Translations under genes and position numbers: made by a program
Shown: piece after piece, positions 31,918-43,217 of the stretch
Layout of the letters: every line of letters begins with the position of its first letter
Position numbering within the stretch: position 1 is the first letter of the stretch
The notes under the pieces: generated by a model
Database searches by the model: none
What the model was told of the DNA's origin: nothing
What the model saw: the letters and a program-made list of their open reading frames with translations, nothing else
Source of the DNA: Humulus lupulus
Lineage: Eukaryota; Streptophyta; Magnoliopsida; Rosales; Cannabaceae
DNA length: 64,000 nt
Assembly: GCF_963169125.1 (NCBI RefSeq)
Contig: NC_084793.1
Span: 38,466,578-38,530,577, forward strand
Direction: 5' to 3'

Positions 31918-34830
31918 ATGCGTGGCAGAAAAGGAAAAGCCACACTTGTTCCTCTGAATCCCGAGATCGAAAAGTCTTGCAATCAAATCAGAAAGAATAA
32001 GAGAGAGACCCAGAATTCTGTGAAGATGGCACAGAATGATGGGGATGGCAGGAATGGTCTAAATCCAGGAGTTGTCCAAGGGGTTCAGGCTCAGACCAAC
32101 GCTGAGAGGAGTCTGAGAGATTATGTGCTACCCACTCTGACGGGAGTACAAAATAGTATATGCCCACCAACTATAGAGGCCAACAACTTCGAAATAAAGC
32201 CTGCTATTTTACAAATGGTGCAGTCCTCTGTGCAATTCAATGGGTTGTCCTCTGAAGATCCTCACACCCATTTGTCCAACTTTCTGGAGTTGTGTGGAAC
32301 CTTCAAATATAATGGGGTGAGTGATGACGCAATCAAGCTTAGGCTCTTCCCATTTTCTCTAAGGGACAGAGCTAAAAGTTGGCTGAATTCTCTGCAGCCA
32401 AACTCCATTGTCACTTGGCAAGATCTAGCTCAGAAGTTTTTGTCCAAATTCTTCCCTCCGTCCAAAGCTGCTAAATTAAGGGGAGAGATAAATAACTTTT
32501 GCCAGAATGACGGAGAGTCATTATATGAGGCGTGGGAACGGTTTAAGGAACTCCTTAGAAGATGTCCTCATCATGGCATTGAACAGTGGATGCTAGTACA
32601 GAACTTCTACAATGGTTTATGTCCGACAACCAGAACCATTATAGATGCTGCAGCGGGTGGCACTTTTATGAGCAAGAGCGCAACTGGTGCTTACGAACTG
32701 TTGGAGGACATGGCTACAAACAACCATCAGTGGTCTGAGGAGAGATCATCATGAGTTAGAAAGATAGCTGGGGTGCATGAACTAGATGCAATCACTGCCT
32801 TAACAGCGCAAGTAGCCTCTTTGACCAAGCAGTTGCAACAGAGTAGTGTGTCTGCTAATGCGGTTCAGATGGCAGTGAGGTGTGAAATGTGTGGTGGTGC
32901 TCATTCTTTCGATCAGTGCCCTATCTGTAATAATAACACCCCAATGGATCATGCCCAAGTTCAAGCGGTGGGAGATTTTTAGAGGCCACTCAATAACCCA
33001 TTCTCCAACAACTACAATCCAGGGTGGCGAAATCATCCAAATTTTTCGTGGAAGAATAATCAAGGCCAACAACCTCAGTTTCAGGGACAATTTCAGAATA
33101 ACATGCCTTAGCCACCTATGAATCAAGCTTCATCATCAACGCAGCCTAGGCCTCCACAATCAATGCCTCAACCTGAGAGACCTAATGAATTGCAAGCTGC
33201 CCTGTTGACTCTTACTAACACTCAGACTCAATTTATGACCGAGACAAGATCTTCCATTCGAAACCTTGAGACACAGGTTGGGCAGTTGGCCAATATGCTC
33301 AATAACAGACCTCAGGGAAACTTGCCTAGTAATACTGAAGTCAACCCCAAGGAGCAAGTTCAGGCAATTACTCTGAGGAGTGGGAAGCAAACAGAGCAGC
33401 CTAGACCTCCACAGGCAGTAGTTCAGAAAAAAGAGATGGGTGCACAGTCTGATTCAGAAAGGGTTACTGAAGACCAACAGAAGTCAGAACAGAGTCCCCC
33501 AGTTGTCATTGAGCAGCCAGTTAGAGTTCCATACCCTCAGAGGCTTAGAAAGACTACCCTTGATAAACAGTTTTCTAAGTTTCTTGAGGTGTTTAAAAAC
33601 CTGCACATAAACATTCCTTTTGCGGAGGCCTTGGAGCAGATGCCCAATTATGTTAAGTTCATGAAGGAGATTCTGTCAAAGAAAAGGAGAATGGAGGACT
33701 ATGAGACTGTAGCACTCACTGAAGAGTGCATCGCTATTTTACAAAGGAAGTTACCCCAAAAGCTGAGAGATCCGGGGAGTTTCACCATACCTTGCACCAT
33801 TGGCAAGTTTGAATGCAAGCACGCCTTATGTGATCTGGGGGCAAGTATCACTCTGATGCCCTTATCTGTGTTTAAAAGACTTGGTTTGGGGGAGGCAAAA
33901 CCAACAACTGTCACTTTACAGCTCGCAGACCGATCGTTAACACATCCACGAGGTATTATTGAGGATGTTCTTGTGAAAGTGGATAAGTTCATATTTCCCG
34001 CTGACTTTATTGTTCTGGACATGGAGGAGGACACAGATGTCCCTATTATTCTTGGTAGGCCATTTCTAGCCACAGGCCAAGCTCTTATTGATGTTCAAAA
34101 AGGAGAGCTTAAGCTTAGAGTTCAAGGAGATGAGGTGGTCTTTAATGTCTTCAAGTCTATGAAGTATCCGGTGGCTAGTGACAGTTGCTTTAGTGTGGAT
34201 GTAATAGAAAAGGCAGTCTCCAAGAGAAGGATGAGCAGTGATGCCTTAGAGGCAGTATTATTGGGTGATAAGGGTGATGATGATGAGGACGCTGAGATCA
34301 GAGAATGTATCAACTGGATCAATTCTTTCTTACCGTATTGGAAAAAGTTCCAAGAATTACCGGATGCGACTGAAAAACCGCTAACCTCCATTCAGCAGCC
34401 ACCATCGTTGGAATTAAAGGTTCTACCAGATCACTTGCAATATGCTTATTTGGGAGAGAATGAAACTTTACCGGTCATTGTGTCAGCTGACCTGTCAAAG
34501 GTAGAATTGGAGAAACTGTTGAGGGTTCTAAGGGAGCATAAATTGGCCATTGGGTGGACCTTGGCAGATATTAGAGGAATAAGCCCAGCGACAGTGATGC
34601 ATAAAATCTTATTGGAGGAGAATAGCAAGCCATCCATAGAGGCCCAGAGAAGACTCAATCCAGCCATGAAGGATGTAGTATTGGACCAGATTCTTAAATG
34701 GTTGGATGTTGGAGTGATCTACCCAATTTCTGATAGTGCATGGGTGAGCCCTGTGCAAGTGGTACCTAAGAAGGGTGGAATGACTGTGGTGAAAATGAGA
34801 ACAATGAACTCATTCCAACAAGGACTGTAA
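31918..34830 (+). pseudogene. gag, protease and start of RT of element C
   Basis: One frame from the likely start at 31918 (an in-frame ATG lies also at 31882). The Athila Gag core ('[13 protein letters not shown]', '[17 protein letters not shown]', '[17 protein letters not shown]') is followed by a linker, a knuckle-like 'CEMCGGAHSFDQCP', and a protease with 'CDLGASI' (about 33829) and 'IILGRPFLAT'. Stops at 32752 (TGA), 32980 (TAG) and 33109 (TAG) stand where relatives have Arg or Gln codons. The frame is lost by a 1-base deletion in an A-run near 34793, just inside RT. Translation would stop within gag. Confidence 0.88.
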
Positions 34831-37310
34831 CGGGGTGGCGGATTTGTATAGACTACCGCAAGCTCAATAAGGCAACAAGGAAGGATCATTTTCCTTTGCC
34901 TTTTCTTGATCAGATGCTTGACAGATTGGCAGGCCACAGCTACTACTGTTTCTTGGATGGGTATTCTGGGTATCATCAGATCGCTATTGCACCAGAGGAT
35001 CAAGAGAAAACAACCTTCACATGTCCTTATGGCACATTTGCTTTCAGGAGAATGCCATTTGGACTATGCAATGCCCCTGCAACATTTCAACGGTGCATGA
35101 TGGCCATATTTTCAGACATGGTAGACCGGTGTATTGAGATTTTCATGGATGACTTCTCTGTTTTTGGCTCATCATTCGACCTCTGTTTGGGTAATTTGAA
35201 GAACGTGCTGCGTCGTTGTGAGATGGCTAATCTGGTGTTGAATTGGGAGATATGCCATTTTATGGTGAAAGAGGGGATTGTTCTTGGCCATAAAATTTCA
35301 AGTGAGGGAATTGAGGTAGATAGAGCGAAAATTTCTACCATTGAAAGGCTGCCTCCACCAGTTTCAGTCAAAGGAGTTAGAAGTTTTCTTGGTCACGCTG
35401 GGTTCTATCGAAGATTCATCAAAGATTTCTCAAGAGTGTCTAAGCCTCTTTCGAATCTTCTTATGAATGGAGTTGTCTTTGATTTTAATGACGAATGTTT
35501 GAGGGCGTTCAATTTCTTGAAAGAAAAGCTTATTTCTGCTCCAATTGTGATAGCTCCGAGATGGGAATTGCCTTTTGAGTTGATGTGTGATGCCAGTGAT
35601 TACGCAGTGGGGGCAGTTCTGGGACAGCGGATTGACAAGGTATTCAGGTCTATTTACTATGCTAGTCGGACTCTAAATGATGCTCAGCTGAATTATGCCA
35701 CTACAGAAAAAGAGTTGCTAGCTATTGTGTTTGCTTGCGATAAATTCAGACCATATCTGATTGGTAATAAGGTGATTGTCTACACTGATCACTCTGCCAT
35801 TAAATATTTGATGTCAAAGAAAGATGCCAAGCCCCGCCTGATTAGATGGATTCTGTTGCTTCAAGAATTTGACATGGAGATTCGTGACAAAAAGGGCAAC
35901 GAGAATGTGGTAGCTGATCATCTCTCTAGACTTGAGGCGGAGGAGACTGAAAATAAGAAAGCAGTGCAAATCAATGATCATTTTCCTGACGAGCAGTTGT
36001 TTGGGGTAAGTGAAACCTTAGCTGTCCCTTGGTTTGCAGACATAGTGAACTTCTTAGTTGCCAAGATTGTGCCTCCTGAAATGTCAAAACAGCAATTAAA
36101 GAAATTCTTTTCTGAGGTGAAACACTACTATTGGGAGGAACCTATTCTCTATAGGCATTGTGTTGATCAGATTATCAGAAGGTGTGTTCCTGAAGAAGAG
36201 ATGCAGACCATTCTTAATCACTGTCATACTCAACAATGCGGAGGGCATTTTGGAGCATCAAGAACGGCGGCTAAGGTATTACAAAGCGGTTTCTATTGGC
36301 CTTCATTATTCAAGGATGCCAATGTTTTTGTCAAGGCTTGTGATAGATGTCAGAGAACTGGCAATATCTCGAGGAGAAACGAAATGCCTCTACAAGGGAT
36401 TCTTGAGGTGGAACTGTTTGACGTATGGGGCATCGATTTCATGGGGCCTTTTCCACCATCTTACAACAATGCATACATTCTATTGGCAGTGGATTATGTA
36501 TCCAAATGGGTGGAGGCTGCAGCAACTAGATCCAATGACGGTAAAACTGTCCTTAATTTTCTGCAGAAACATATTTTTACTAGATTTGGTACTCCCCGAG
36601 CTCTGATTAGTGATGAAGGGAAACACTTTGTGAATAAGCAACTGGATGCATTGCTGGCTCGTTATGGAGTTTATCACCGAAAAGCTTTGCCTTACCATCC
36701 TCAATCAAATGGGCAAGCTGAAGTTTCGAACAGAGAAATCAAGAGCATCCTGGAGAGGACCGTTGACAGTTCGAGGAAGAATTGGTCGAAAAAGTTAGAT
36801 GATGCGATTTGGGCATACAGAACGGCATTCAAAACACCGATAGGCATGTCTCCTTACAGGTTGGTGTTTGGTAAAGTGTGTCATCTACCAGTTGAATTGG
36901 AGCACAAGGCATTCTGGGCTATGAAAAAGTTGAATTTTGATTGGAATGCTGCTAGTGAACGAAGGCTGTTGCAACTGAATGAACTTGACGAGTTCAGAAA
37001 TGAGGCTTATGAGAATGCCAAGATTTATAAAGAAAGAACAAAGGCTTGGCATGACAAGAACTTAATCAGAAGGGAGTTCCAACCAGGGCAGCAGGTACTT
37101 CTGTTCAATTCAAGACTTCGACTGTTTCCTGGCAAATTGAAGTCAAGATGGTCAGGGTCCTTCACTGTTGTTCAAGCTTTTCCATATGGCTCTGTAGAAG
37201 TTCGGGGCAATTCAGGTGATTCCTTTAAAGTCAATGGCCAAAGATTGAAACCTTACTTGGGTGGTACTGTTGATCAAGCAAAGTCTGTCCTTCTTCTGAA
37301 GCCTCTTTGA
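34797..37310 (+). CDS. RT, RNase H and integrase of element C (frame after the deletion)
   Basis: After the 1-base deletion the frame is uninterrupted to the stop at 37308-37310. RT: '[14 protein letters not shown]', '[10 protein letters not shown]', '[15 protein letters not shown]', and catalytic 'FMDD' (about 35144). RNase H: '[13 protein letters not shown]', '[11 protein letters not shown]', '[10 protein letters not shown]'. Integrase: HHCC region ('[12 protein letters not shown]', 'CDRCQRTG') and DDE residues in 'VWGIDFMG', 'LISDEG' and '[11 protein letters not shown]'. All catalytic acids are present. It may have been translated from the parent as part of one polyprotein. With the frameshift it lacks its start here, so a trans source would be needed. 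Confidence 0.9.
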   Translation, partial: ENNELIPTRTVTGWRICIDYRKLNKATRKDHFPLPFLDQMLDRLAGHSYYCFLDGYSGYHQIAIAPEDQEKTTFTCPYGTFAFRRMPFGLCNAPATFQRCMMAIFSDMVDRCIEIFMDDFSVFGSSFDLCLGNLKNVLRRCEMANLVLNWEICHFMVKEGIVLGHKISSEGIEVDRAKISTIERLPPPVSVKGVRSFLGHAGFYRRFIKDFSRVSKPLSNLLMNGVVFDFNDECLRAFNFLKEKLISAPIVIAPRWELPFELMCDASDYAVGAVLGQRIDKVFRSIYYASRTLNDAQLNYATTEKELLAIVFACDKFRPYLIGNKVIVYTDHSAIKYLMSKKDAKPRLIRWILLLQEFDMEIRDKKGNENVVADHLSRLEAEETENKKAVQINDHFPDEQLFGVSETLAVPWFADIVNFLVAKIVPPEMSKQQLKKFFSEVKHYYWEEPILYRHCVDQIIRRCVPEEEMQTILNHCHTQQCGGHFGASRTAAKVLQSGFYWPSLFKDANVFVKACDRCQRTGNISRRNEMPLQGILEVELFDVWGIDFMGPFPPSYNNAYILLAVDYVSKWVEAAATRSNDGKTVLNFLQKHIFTRFGTPRALISDEGKHFVNKQLDALLARYGVYHRKALPYHPQSNGQAEVSNREIKSILERTVDSSRKNWSKKLDDAIWAYRTAFKTPIGMSPYRLVFGKVCHLPVELEHKAFWAMKKLNFDWNAASERRLLQLNELDEFRNEAYENAKIYKERTKAWHDKNLIRREFQPGQQVLLFNSRLRLFPGKLKSRWSGSFTVVQAFPYGSVEVRGNSGDSFKVNGQRLKPYLGGTVDQAKSVLLLKPL

Positions 37311-38288
37311 AGAGGGATCCAGCGTCCGGCTAAATGACGTTAAAGACAGCGCTTTGAGAAGGCAGTTCTCAGTTGTGAAATTTATTTTATTTTATTTGGT
37401 TTTGAACAATGATGGGATTTTGTATTTAGTTGTTATTTTTAATTTTATTTTTTCATGTATTTTTGAACCGTGAAAATCGTGAAAAAAAAATTAAATAAAA
37501 ATAAAAAATAAATAAAAAAAGAGTGGTGGTTTCAGGAGCTATAGCGCTACAGCGCTGCACTTGCAGCGCTATAGCGCTCTTCTCAGAGAGGAACAGGAGA
37601 TTCGAGGGGAACAAGCGCTACAGCGCTATTAAACCAGCGCTATAGCGCTGGTTCCAGAGGCCCACTCCCAAATCGCGTATAAGCGCTATAGCGCTACTCA
37701 TATAGCTATAGCGCTCGGCCCAGTAAGTCACTTAAAAATCATAAAGGTACGATTTTTTTCCCTCATTTCTTCTTCTTTCTTTTCTTCATCCTTATTTTCT
37801 TCTTCCTATCCTCTCCATACCTCCATAGCCTTTCCATTACAGCATTTTTTTTTCCAGAAATTTCCCCACACACCCTCCATTTTTCCTTCATTCTTCATCT
37901 TATTTATTTCTTTCTTCCCTTCCATTCCAACCTATTTCAATTTTGCCCCAAATCTGTTTTGCAATCCTAAGAATTCATTGATCTAATTTCTTGCAAAAAG
38001 TGGAAATTCTAAAGGGGGTATTCACATTCAAGTGTAAGGGAATCTATAGCAAAGGTTTGGTAAGTGGCCTTCTTTCCTTTCCTCTTACGATTTGTGTTGC
38101 TGTGATATTTGGGATTGGCTGGCCTTGTTTGATTGAAGATGGTAAATCCTTTCTGTGTTTTGGGTTTGGGGATTCTAGTTGATTTGCTTAAGGTTGAATA
38201 TTGTTACTGTTTGTGAAGAGGAAAAGGGTCCATTAATAGGGGAGGTGCTGTAAAAATTTTGTCTTGTGGTTTGGTGATCATAGAGATA
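37311..38288 (+). other. Spacer of C between pol and third ORF
   Basis: No gene seen. It begins with AT-rich sequence, then the palindrome array (37543-37716), then a long pyrimidine-rich tract (about 37750-37930). A candidate splice donor, AAAGGTTTG|GTAAGTGGC, lies near 38059. These fit a promoter and a 5' leader for the third ORF, but expression is not shown. Confidence 0.45.
37543..37716 (+). promoter_or_regulatory. Second AGCGCTAYAGCGCT array of C, upstream of the third ORF
   Basis: Words start at 37543, 37565, 37614, 37636, 37682 and about 37703 (degenerate). The first four form two pairs with the same 22-base pitch as in the LTR. The array ends about 570 bases before ATG 38289. The rest of the LTR is not repeated here, so this is a separate cassette and not an LTR fragment. 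Confidence 0.7.
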
Positions 38289-39410
38289 ATGGCACCCAAG
38301 CAAAGAGCGGGTACAAACAAGGGAAAGGGGCAAGCTTCTGCGTCTCAATCTAGGGAAGAAAGTTCTGAGCATGAGTATGATGAGACTCGATTTATCAATT
38401 TCTAGGCTCAGGAGCGGTATGAGAAATTTGTCAGGAAGCCTTTGATCTCCGAGAGGGAAGTGGAATTTCAGTTTGAACCGTTTGCTCATCTGATTTTTGA
38501 ACGGGTTCGGGTGAATCTCATGAATAGGAAATGGGGCGATTTTGTAACAAGGCTGGCTCAGGCTAATGTGTCATTGGTGTATGAGTTTTATGCCAACTTA
38601 CGAGACAAACACAATGACACAGTCTTTGTTCGAGGGAAACGTGTACCCTTCACTGCTGAAGCAATTAACAGGGTGTTCAAGGTCCCGCATATCAAACAGG
38701 AGGATGAGGAATATGCCCAATTCTTGGGCGGTTCTATAGATTTTGCGGCTGTGGCTGATAAACTGTGTTTTGAAGGCGCCCCTTGGAATTTATCTGGCAG
38801 CCTCCCTAAAAGTATAGCATCATGCCAGCTTAACAGGGAGGCGAGATTTTGGGCGTTCTTTGTTTGTGCTCGATTCATGCCTGTTAGTCATGTATCTGAT
38901 ATGACTAAAGATCGAGCCTTATTAATGTACGCATTGATGCAGGGGATGAGTGTTAATCCGGGTATTTGGATTAAGGCCAACATCAATTTCATTGAAAAAG
39001 GGCACACTACTGGCGGTTTAGCCCATGGATCAGTCATCACAATGTTGTACTGTAAGGCTGGTGTCCCAGAGTTCGTTATTGATATCTATCATTCACTGCA
39101 GCAACCATTATCCATTAATCTGATGAATGACTATCCCGAGCCTTCTTTATATGTGCCACAAGCAAGAAAAAAGGGAAAGCGCCGTATGGAAGCTGCTGTG
39201 GAGGAGGAAGATGAACCAGCTTTAGTGGGTAGCGGTAGCAATTCATGCTTGCAGCAAGTTAATGAGAAGTTGGATTATCTAATCCAACAGAATCAATATG
39301 TGGTTCAGCAGCAGCATATGGTGAATCAGTATTTGGGCCAGCGTTATGATTATGAAGTGAGTCATGTGGCTCAATTAACACAATTTGGTGAACCGCTGGT
39401 CACTAGATGA
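38289..39410 (+). pseudogene. Third ORF of C, env-like position, plant transposon protein family
   Basis: The frame starts at ATG 38289 with a lysine-rich N-terminus. It meets one TAG at 38403 where a Gln is likely ('NF-stop-AQERYEKF'), then runs open to 39408. The product has 'FEPFAHLIFERVRVNLMNRKWGDF', which I shorten here to its core 'RVRVNLMNRKW', plus 'VFVRGKRVPF', 'INRVFKVP' and 'GGLAHGSVITMLY'. It fits the family annotated as 'putative plant transposon protein' carried downstream of pol by Athila elements. The place is that of env-like genes, but I see no signal peptide, fusion peptide or membrane anchor, so an envelope role is unsupported. Confidence 0.75.
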
Positions 39411-39573
39411 TTCAGATCGCACGTATTTTGCTCCACCGCCACTTTATCCACCGTACTCTCCGTTTTACCAACTGCCTCCACCACCGTCCTTTGCTGGTTT
39501 TCCTGCACCTGAACCTCCGCAATCTCAGCCTTTCGAAGGTCCTTCGTTCCATCCACCACCACTGCCATACTGA
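39385..39573 (+). pseudogene. Proline-rich frame at the end of the C third ORF
   Basis: In the next frame, overlapping the stop of the third ORF, is a 62-residue segment rich in proline, tyrosine and phenylalanine ('APPPLYPPYSPFYQLPPPP') ending at 39573. It could be the original C-terminus displaced by a small frameshift near 39395, or a chance frame in a proline-biased stretch. No homology claim is made. Confidence 0.4.
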
Positions 39574-40867
39574 TGTGGCTGGTCAGGTAAGTTCTCTTCC
39601 TCTGTTTTTATTTTTTTTTATCACATTGGGGACAATGTGCATCTTTAGTTTGGGGGGGGCTTATTCTGTTTTTATTTTTCTGTTTTTATTTGTTTTTGAG
39701 TTGTAGTGTAATTGTTGAACCATCATTCGTGTCTGTTGCTGCTTTGTTTTTGCTCATGAAAAGGAAATTGAATTCAACTGTGTGCTTGGTTCAATTGGTT
39801 TAGCGTTTAATTTAAAGGTTTTTGTGGGAAATTTTTAATATGTTTTGAAAATGCAACATTTTGGAGTTTATTATATATGTTGGACTAGGGTTGGTGGTAT
39901 GACAATTTGAATTCGATAGAACTTGCATTGTTTGGCCTTTGAGGCGAAATCCTTGATGACATGTGTTTAGAAAAATGATTTAGGAAATTTTATTGGATCG
40001 ATTGTGCCTTTCAAGCCAACCTTGAGTTAATTATCCTTAGTTACCCTTTTTGAGCCTTGAACTTGGTTTTGTTCTTGATTATACTATTTGAGCCTAAATG
40101 TCCTAACGTCATGTTTTCTGTTTTCCTTTTCCTTTGTTATCATAAGCATATAATCTATGGGAAAGAAGCATGAAAAAAATAGTAAGGAATGTAGTATGAT
40201 TGTACCAAAAGAAGAGAGAGAGAAGTCTTCGAGAAAATATAGAAAAAAAAAAAAGGAAAAAGAATCACTTTGTCACACTCCTCGATTATATAGATAGGGA
40301 GAATCCTTAGTTTGGGGGAGTGTGATTCAAACAAAACAAAACAAAAAAAAAAAAAAACAAATGAAAAGTGTTGTAATCTCTCTCTCTAATTGTATAAAAG
40401 GGTGATTTTTGGTGTGGTAAAGAAAAATTTGGTTGGTTTTAAGGTTTTATGCTTATGGTAACGATTGAGCTTAAATGACAATTTTATCTACCCTTGCCTA
40501 AGCCAAGCTATAACCTGTGAAAGTCCTCTTGATTTCAAAACACGTGTTATTGACATTAGTGGAGAAGGTCAAGTGATGCAAACGTATTGAAAATTTGGTT
40601 TGTGGAATTGTCTGAAAGGAGTTGAGCATATATGATAGAGTCCAAATGTTGCAGTCATTTTCATGATATATTTGTGATTTCCCTAATTGAACTTTACAAA
40701 TCGGACTTTAAGGCAATTGAGCTGAAATTCTGGTTTTTGTATTGCAATTGAGATTTCATGAGTTTTGGCAAAGTAGTATAGATAGTAATGATGGTTTAAT
40801 GTGTTCGTTTTGTGTTTGTTTCGTTTTGTTAGTTTAACTTAGGATTTACTCGAGGGCGAGTAAAGAT
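39574..40867 (+). other. Noncoding 3' spacer of C
   Basis: About 1.3 kb with no supported gene. It contains A-runs (40240-40270 and 40335-40365), a TCTCTCTCTCT tract near 40378 and several TTTGGGGG runs (about 39650, 40310 and 40870) that resemble the polypurine tract. Comparable long 3' spacers are usual in Athila. Confidence 0.5.
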
Positions 40868-40869
40868 TT

Positions 40870-40883
40870 AGTTTGGGGGAGTT
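40870..40883 (+). other. Polypurine tract of C
   Basis: AGTTTGGGGGAGTT directly precedes the 3' LTR start TGATAAAC. A near copy (TTAGTTTGGGGGAGTGTGA) lies near 40308 and could be a spare or internal tract. Confidence 0.7.
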
Positions 40884-42226
40884 TGATAAACGAGTTTTAG
40901 GCTCGTTTATGGTTCTAGTTTTTAGGTTATTTTTCTTTAGTTAGGATTGTTTTATTTCGGATTTATGCTTGTTTGTTCTTGTTTCAGGGTAATTGACGTT
41001 AAGTGTTGCAAATATTGAAAAGGAGCGAAAATGGAATGAAATCGAGACGGATTTGTGAATTTTGGGTGTTTCTGTAAGTAGCGCTACAGCGCTACCTTGG
41101 GAGCGCCGTAGCGCTAGGAAGAATTCTTGAAGAGCTTCAGCACTGACTTAAGCGCTACAACATCAGCGCTATAGCGCTGGGAAGCAGTTTTCAGGAAGAT
41201 AGTTCCTGACTTTAGCGCTATAGCGCTACCAAAAGAGCGCTACAGCGCTGGTGCCTAGTTTTTCCCCGTTTTGTTTCTGAGTTTAGCGCTACAGCGCTAC
41301 AATGGTAGCGCTATAGCGCTGGGGTCGCGATTTCTGGCATAATTGGTTATTTTTGATGGGCAATTCAGTCTTTTCCATAGGGAATTTTCAGTAGGATTTT
41401 TGGGAGTCATATAGGCGACTGAGAGAGACTAACAGGCAGAGGACGACGGCTGGAGTAAGAACACCATATTGGAGGATTCGTCCCTGAGTTTTCATCATCT
41501 TTTTCTGTCAATTTTCATGTTTGTAATTGAATTATCTTATTGCTAGAATGAAGATCATAGGCTAAATTCTCTTTTAGGGCTTTTATGTGAATCTTTTGGA
41601 AACCCTTGTTATGGTTTAATGCAAAAATTGATTTTCTTCTTCATCTCTTTCAATTCCTTGCAATCTATGTTAATTGTGCGATTATTGATTGATCACCTCT
41701 AATTGTTATTTTATGAATCAAATTGAAATCTGAAAAGTGAAATTTGATATGCTTTGATTGTTTGGATGCAAATTTAATTTAGAACGAAAGTATCTAGATT
41801 ATTTGTTTATTTTCTGAGTTGTGTGGCTAATGCCCTCTTCATGATTCAACTTACCATAGAAATATAGGAAGTTGTCATTTAGATTGAATTTCATAAGTCT
41901 TGACCAGATTATGAATTGTTGTTGCAACTTATTCTTGAATAGAGAAAAGGAGATATAGATGCTTGCATTAGGAAATAACAGGGTGGAAAAATAGAGAATC
42001 ATAATTGTCCTAATTGTGTTTTCTTTGTTAATTTGTTTAAGTCTTCACTGCGCTTTGTTAGTATTTTTCTTAGTTTAAAATCTCTGATAATTGTTTCATC
42101 AAATAGAATTAAAGGATTAATTGATTGGTAATTGATAAATCAGTCCCTGAGGACGATACTCGGTTTTTACCATTTTTATTACGAATTGCGACTGTGTGCA
42201 CTTGCATAGCTATAAATTTCGCAACA
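40884..42226 (+). repeat. 3' LTR of element C (1,343 bp)
   Basis: Same ends as the 5' LTR, followed by the duplication CCAGC at 42227-42231. The 8-base length difference is one missing AGCGCTAC half-unit in the palindrome array near 41153. The other differences are about seven scattered substitutions. Confidence 0.95.
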
Positions 42227-42605
42227 CCAGCTCTTCGTTATAAGCCCACATCCGGTACATGGCTGAGTCGACCGCCGTTTCCTTCTTTTCTTTGCACTCG
42301 GCAGTAAGGCGAGCTTTGACATCCTCTATAAGGTCGAAGGTGGCGGTCTTGTCTTCCTCGAGCTTCTTATTGGTCTCCCGAAGCTGGATGTTATCTTTCT
42401 TTTTCTCCTCGAGTTCAGTTTTCAGCTTTCCGAGCTCCTTGGCCATTTCCTCACGCTCCTTAACCACTGCCTCGAGCTTAGTATTAGCCGCCTTCAGATC
42501 ATCATTCGCTCTAAGGTGGAGGTCCCTCTCCTCTTGGGCATGAGTCCTGCTCGAATGGATCTCGTTGTTCAGCTCGTAATTGAGCTGGGAAGTGAAAGCA
42601 AGAGC
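42227..42605 (-). pseudogene. Antisense gene of B, 5' half of last exon (split by C)
   Basis: After an acceptor (TTTTTTCAG at 42606-42607) the minus strand encodes a long charged helix with heptad spacing ('KLEAVVKEREEMAKELGKL', 'NKKLEEDKTATF'). It breaks off at the C insertion site at residues Glu-Glu-Leu and resumes at 30429. The coiled-coil character and place match H (177-1211) and A (47032-47628). Confidence 0.75.
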
Positions 42606-42681
42606 CTGAAAAAAGGAAGAAACCACCATTAGCCTCGGGATAGTATAAATGTAAGCAAAAGGAATATAGAAGGATACTTAC
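42606..42681 (-). other. Intron 3-4 of the B antisense gene
   Basis: 76 bases with donor GCCGCA|GTAAGTATCC and an acceptor after a T-run (TTTTTTCAG|GCTC). Confidence 0.75.
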
Positions 42682-43217
42682 TGCGGCAGTGTGCTCGATA
42701 CTCTTCTCGTACAGGACAGTGCGGTCTTGGGTGCCAGTTAGGCACTGCCACTGAGGAGCCTCGAAACTGCCGTAGCTCTGGCCGATCCGGGACATGACAT
42801 CCGAAATCAGCATAGATCCATGAGGTCCGGCAGCGTTATCCACCACATATGAGTCCATATGGGTGGAGATGGTTAGCTTCTGAGCTCGAGAAGCAGAAGG
42901 TCTCTTGGCGAGCTGAGCAGAAGATGTTTGACCCGCCACAGGAGGTTGGGATTCGACCACGGCAGGGGCACCAGCCTGCGAGGCCGGTGCCACCGCAGAG
43001 ACGACGGCCTGCGAGGATGGCATCGTCGTGGGGGCATTAGTCTGGCCAGTCAACGCAGCAGCAGAGCTCGAAGCCGGCGGGGGAGGAGGAGGCATTTTCC
43101 TAGATCTCTTGGAGCCTTTCCCCGGCTGGCTGGTTTTCAGTCCCCCTGCCCTGGGGCATTTGCTCCTCTTGGCACCCGCATTGTCGATAAGGGCGTCGAG
43201 GTCGGAGTCCATATCGC
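42682..43217 (-). CDS. Antisense gene of B, exon 3
   Basis: An open exon from acceptor ACTTGTGCAG (43218-43219) to the GTAAGTATCC donor. It encodes about 178 residues: an acidic opening ('DMDSDLDALIDNAG'), a basic stretch with a run of prolines, an alanine/serine/threonine/glutamine-rich disordered region, and a C-terminal helical segment ('ISDVMSRIGQSYGSFEAPQW') that corresponds in place to the ends of exon 3 in H and A. It is uninterrupted, unlike H and A, as fits the younger element. Function unknown. Confidence 0.65.

Larger units (their letters stand above)
30430..42226 (+). mobile_element. Athila-type Ty3/gypsy element C, young and nearly complete
   Basis: LTRs at 30430-31780 and 40884-42226 start TGATAAACGAG and end TTTCGCAACA. 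The 5-base duplication CCAGC flanks them (30425-30429 and 42227-42231). By eye the LTRs differ by about seven substitutions and one 8-base deletion, roughly 99.5% identity. The internal part has a tRNA-Asp PBS, gag-PR-RT-RH-IN, a third ORF and a polypurine tract. The Gag and the position of the third ORF identify it as Athila. It carries four nonsense codons and a 1-base deletion, so this copy is not autonomous. Confidence 0.95.

Noticed and set aside
31353..42002. Identical 67-codon minus-strand frames at 31353 and 41799
   Set aside because: They are the same noncoding sequence in the two LTRs of element C.
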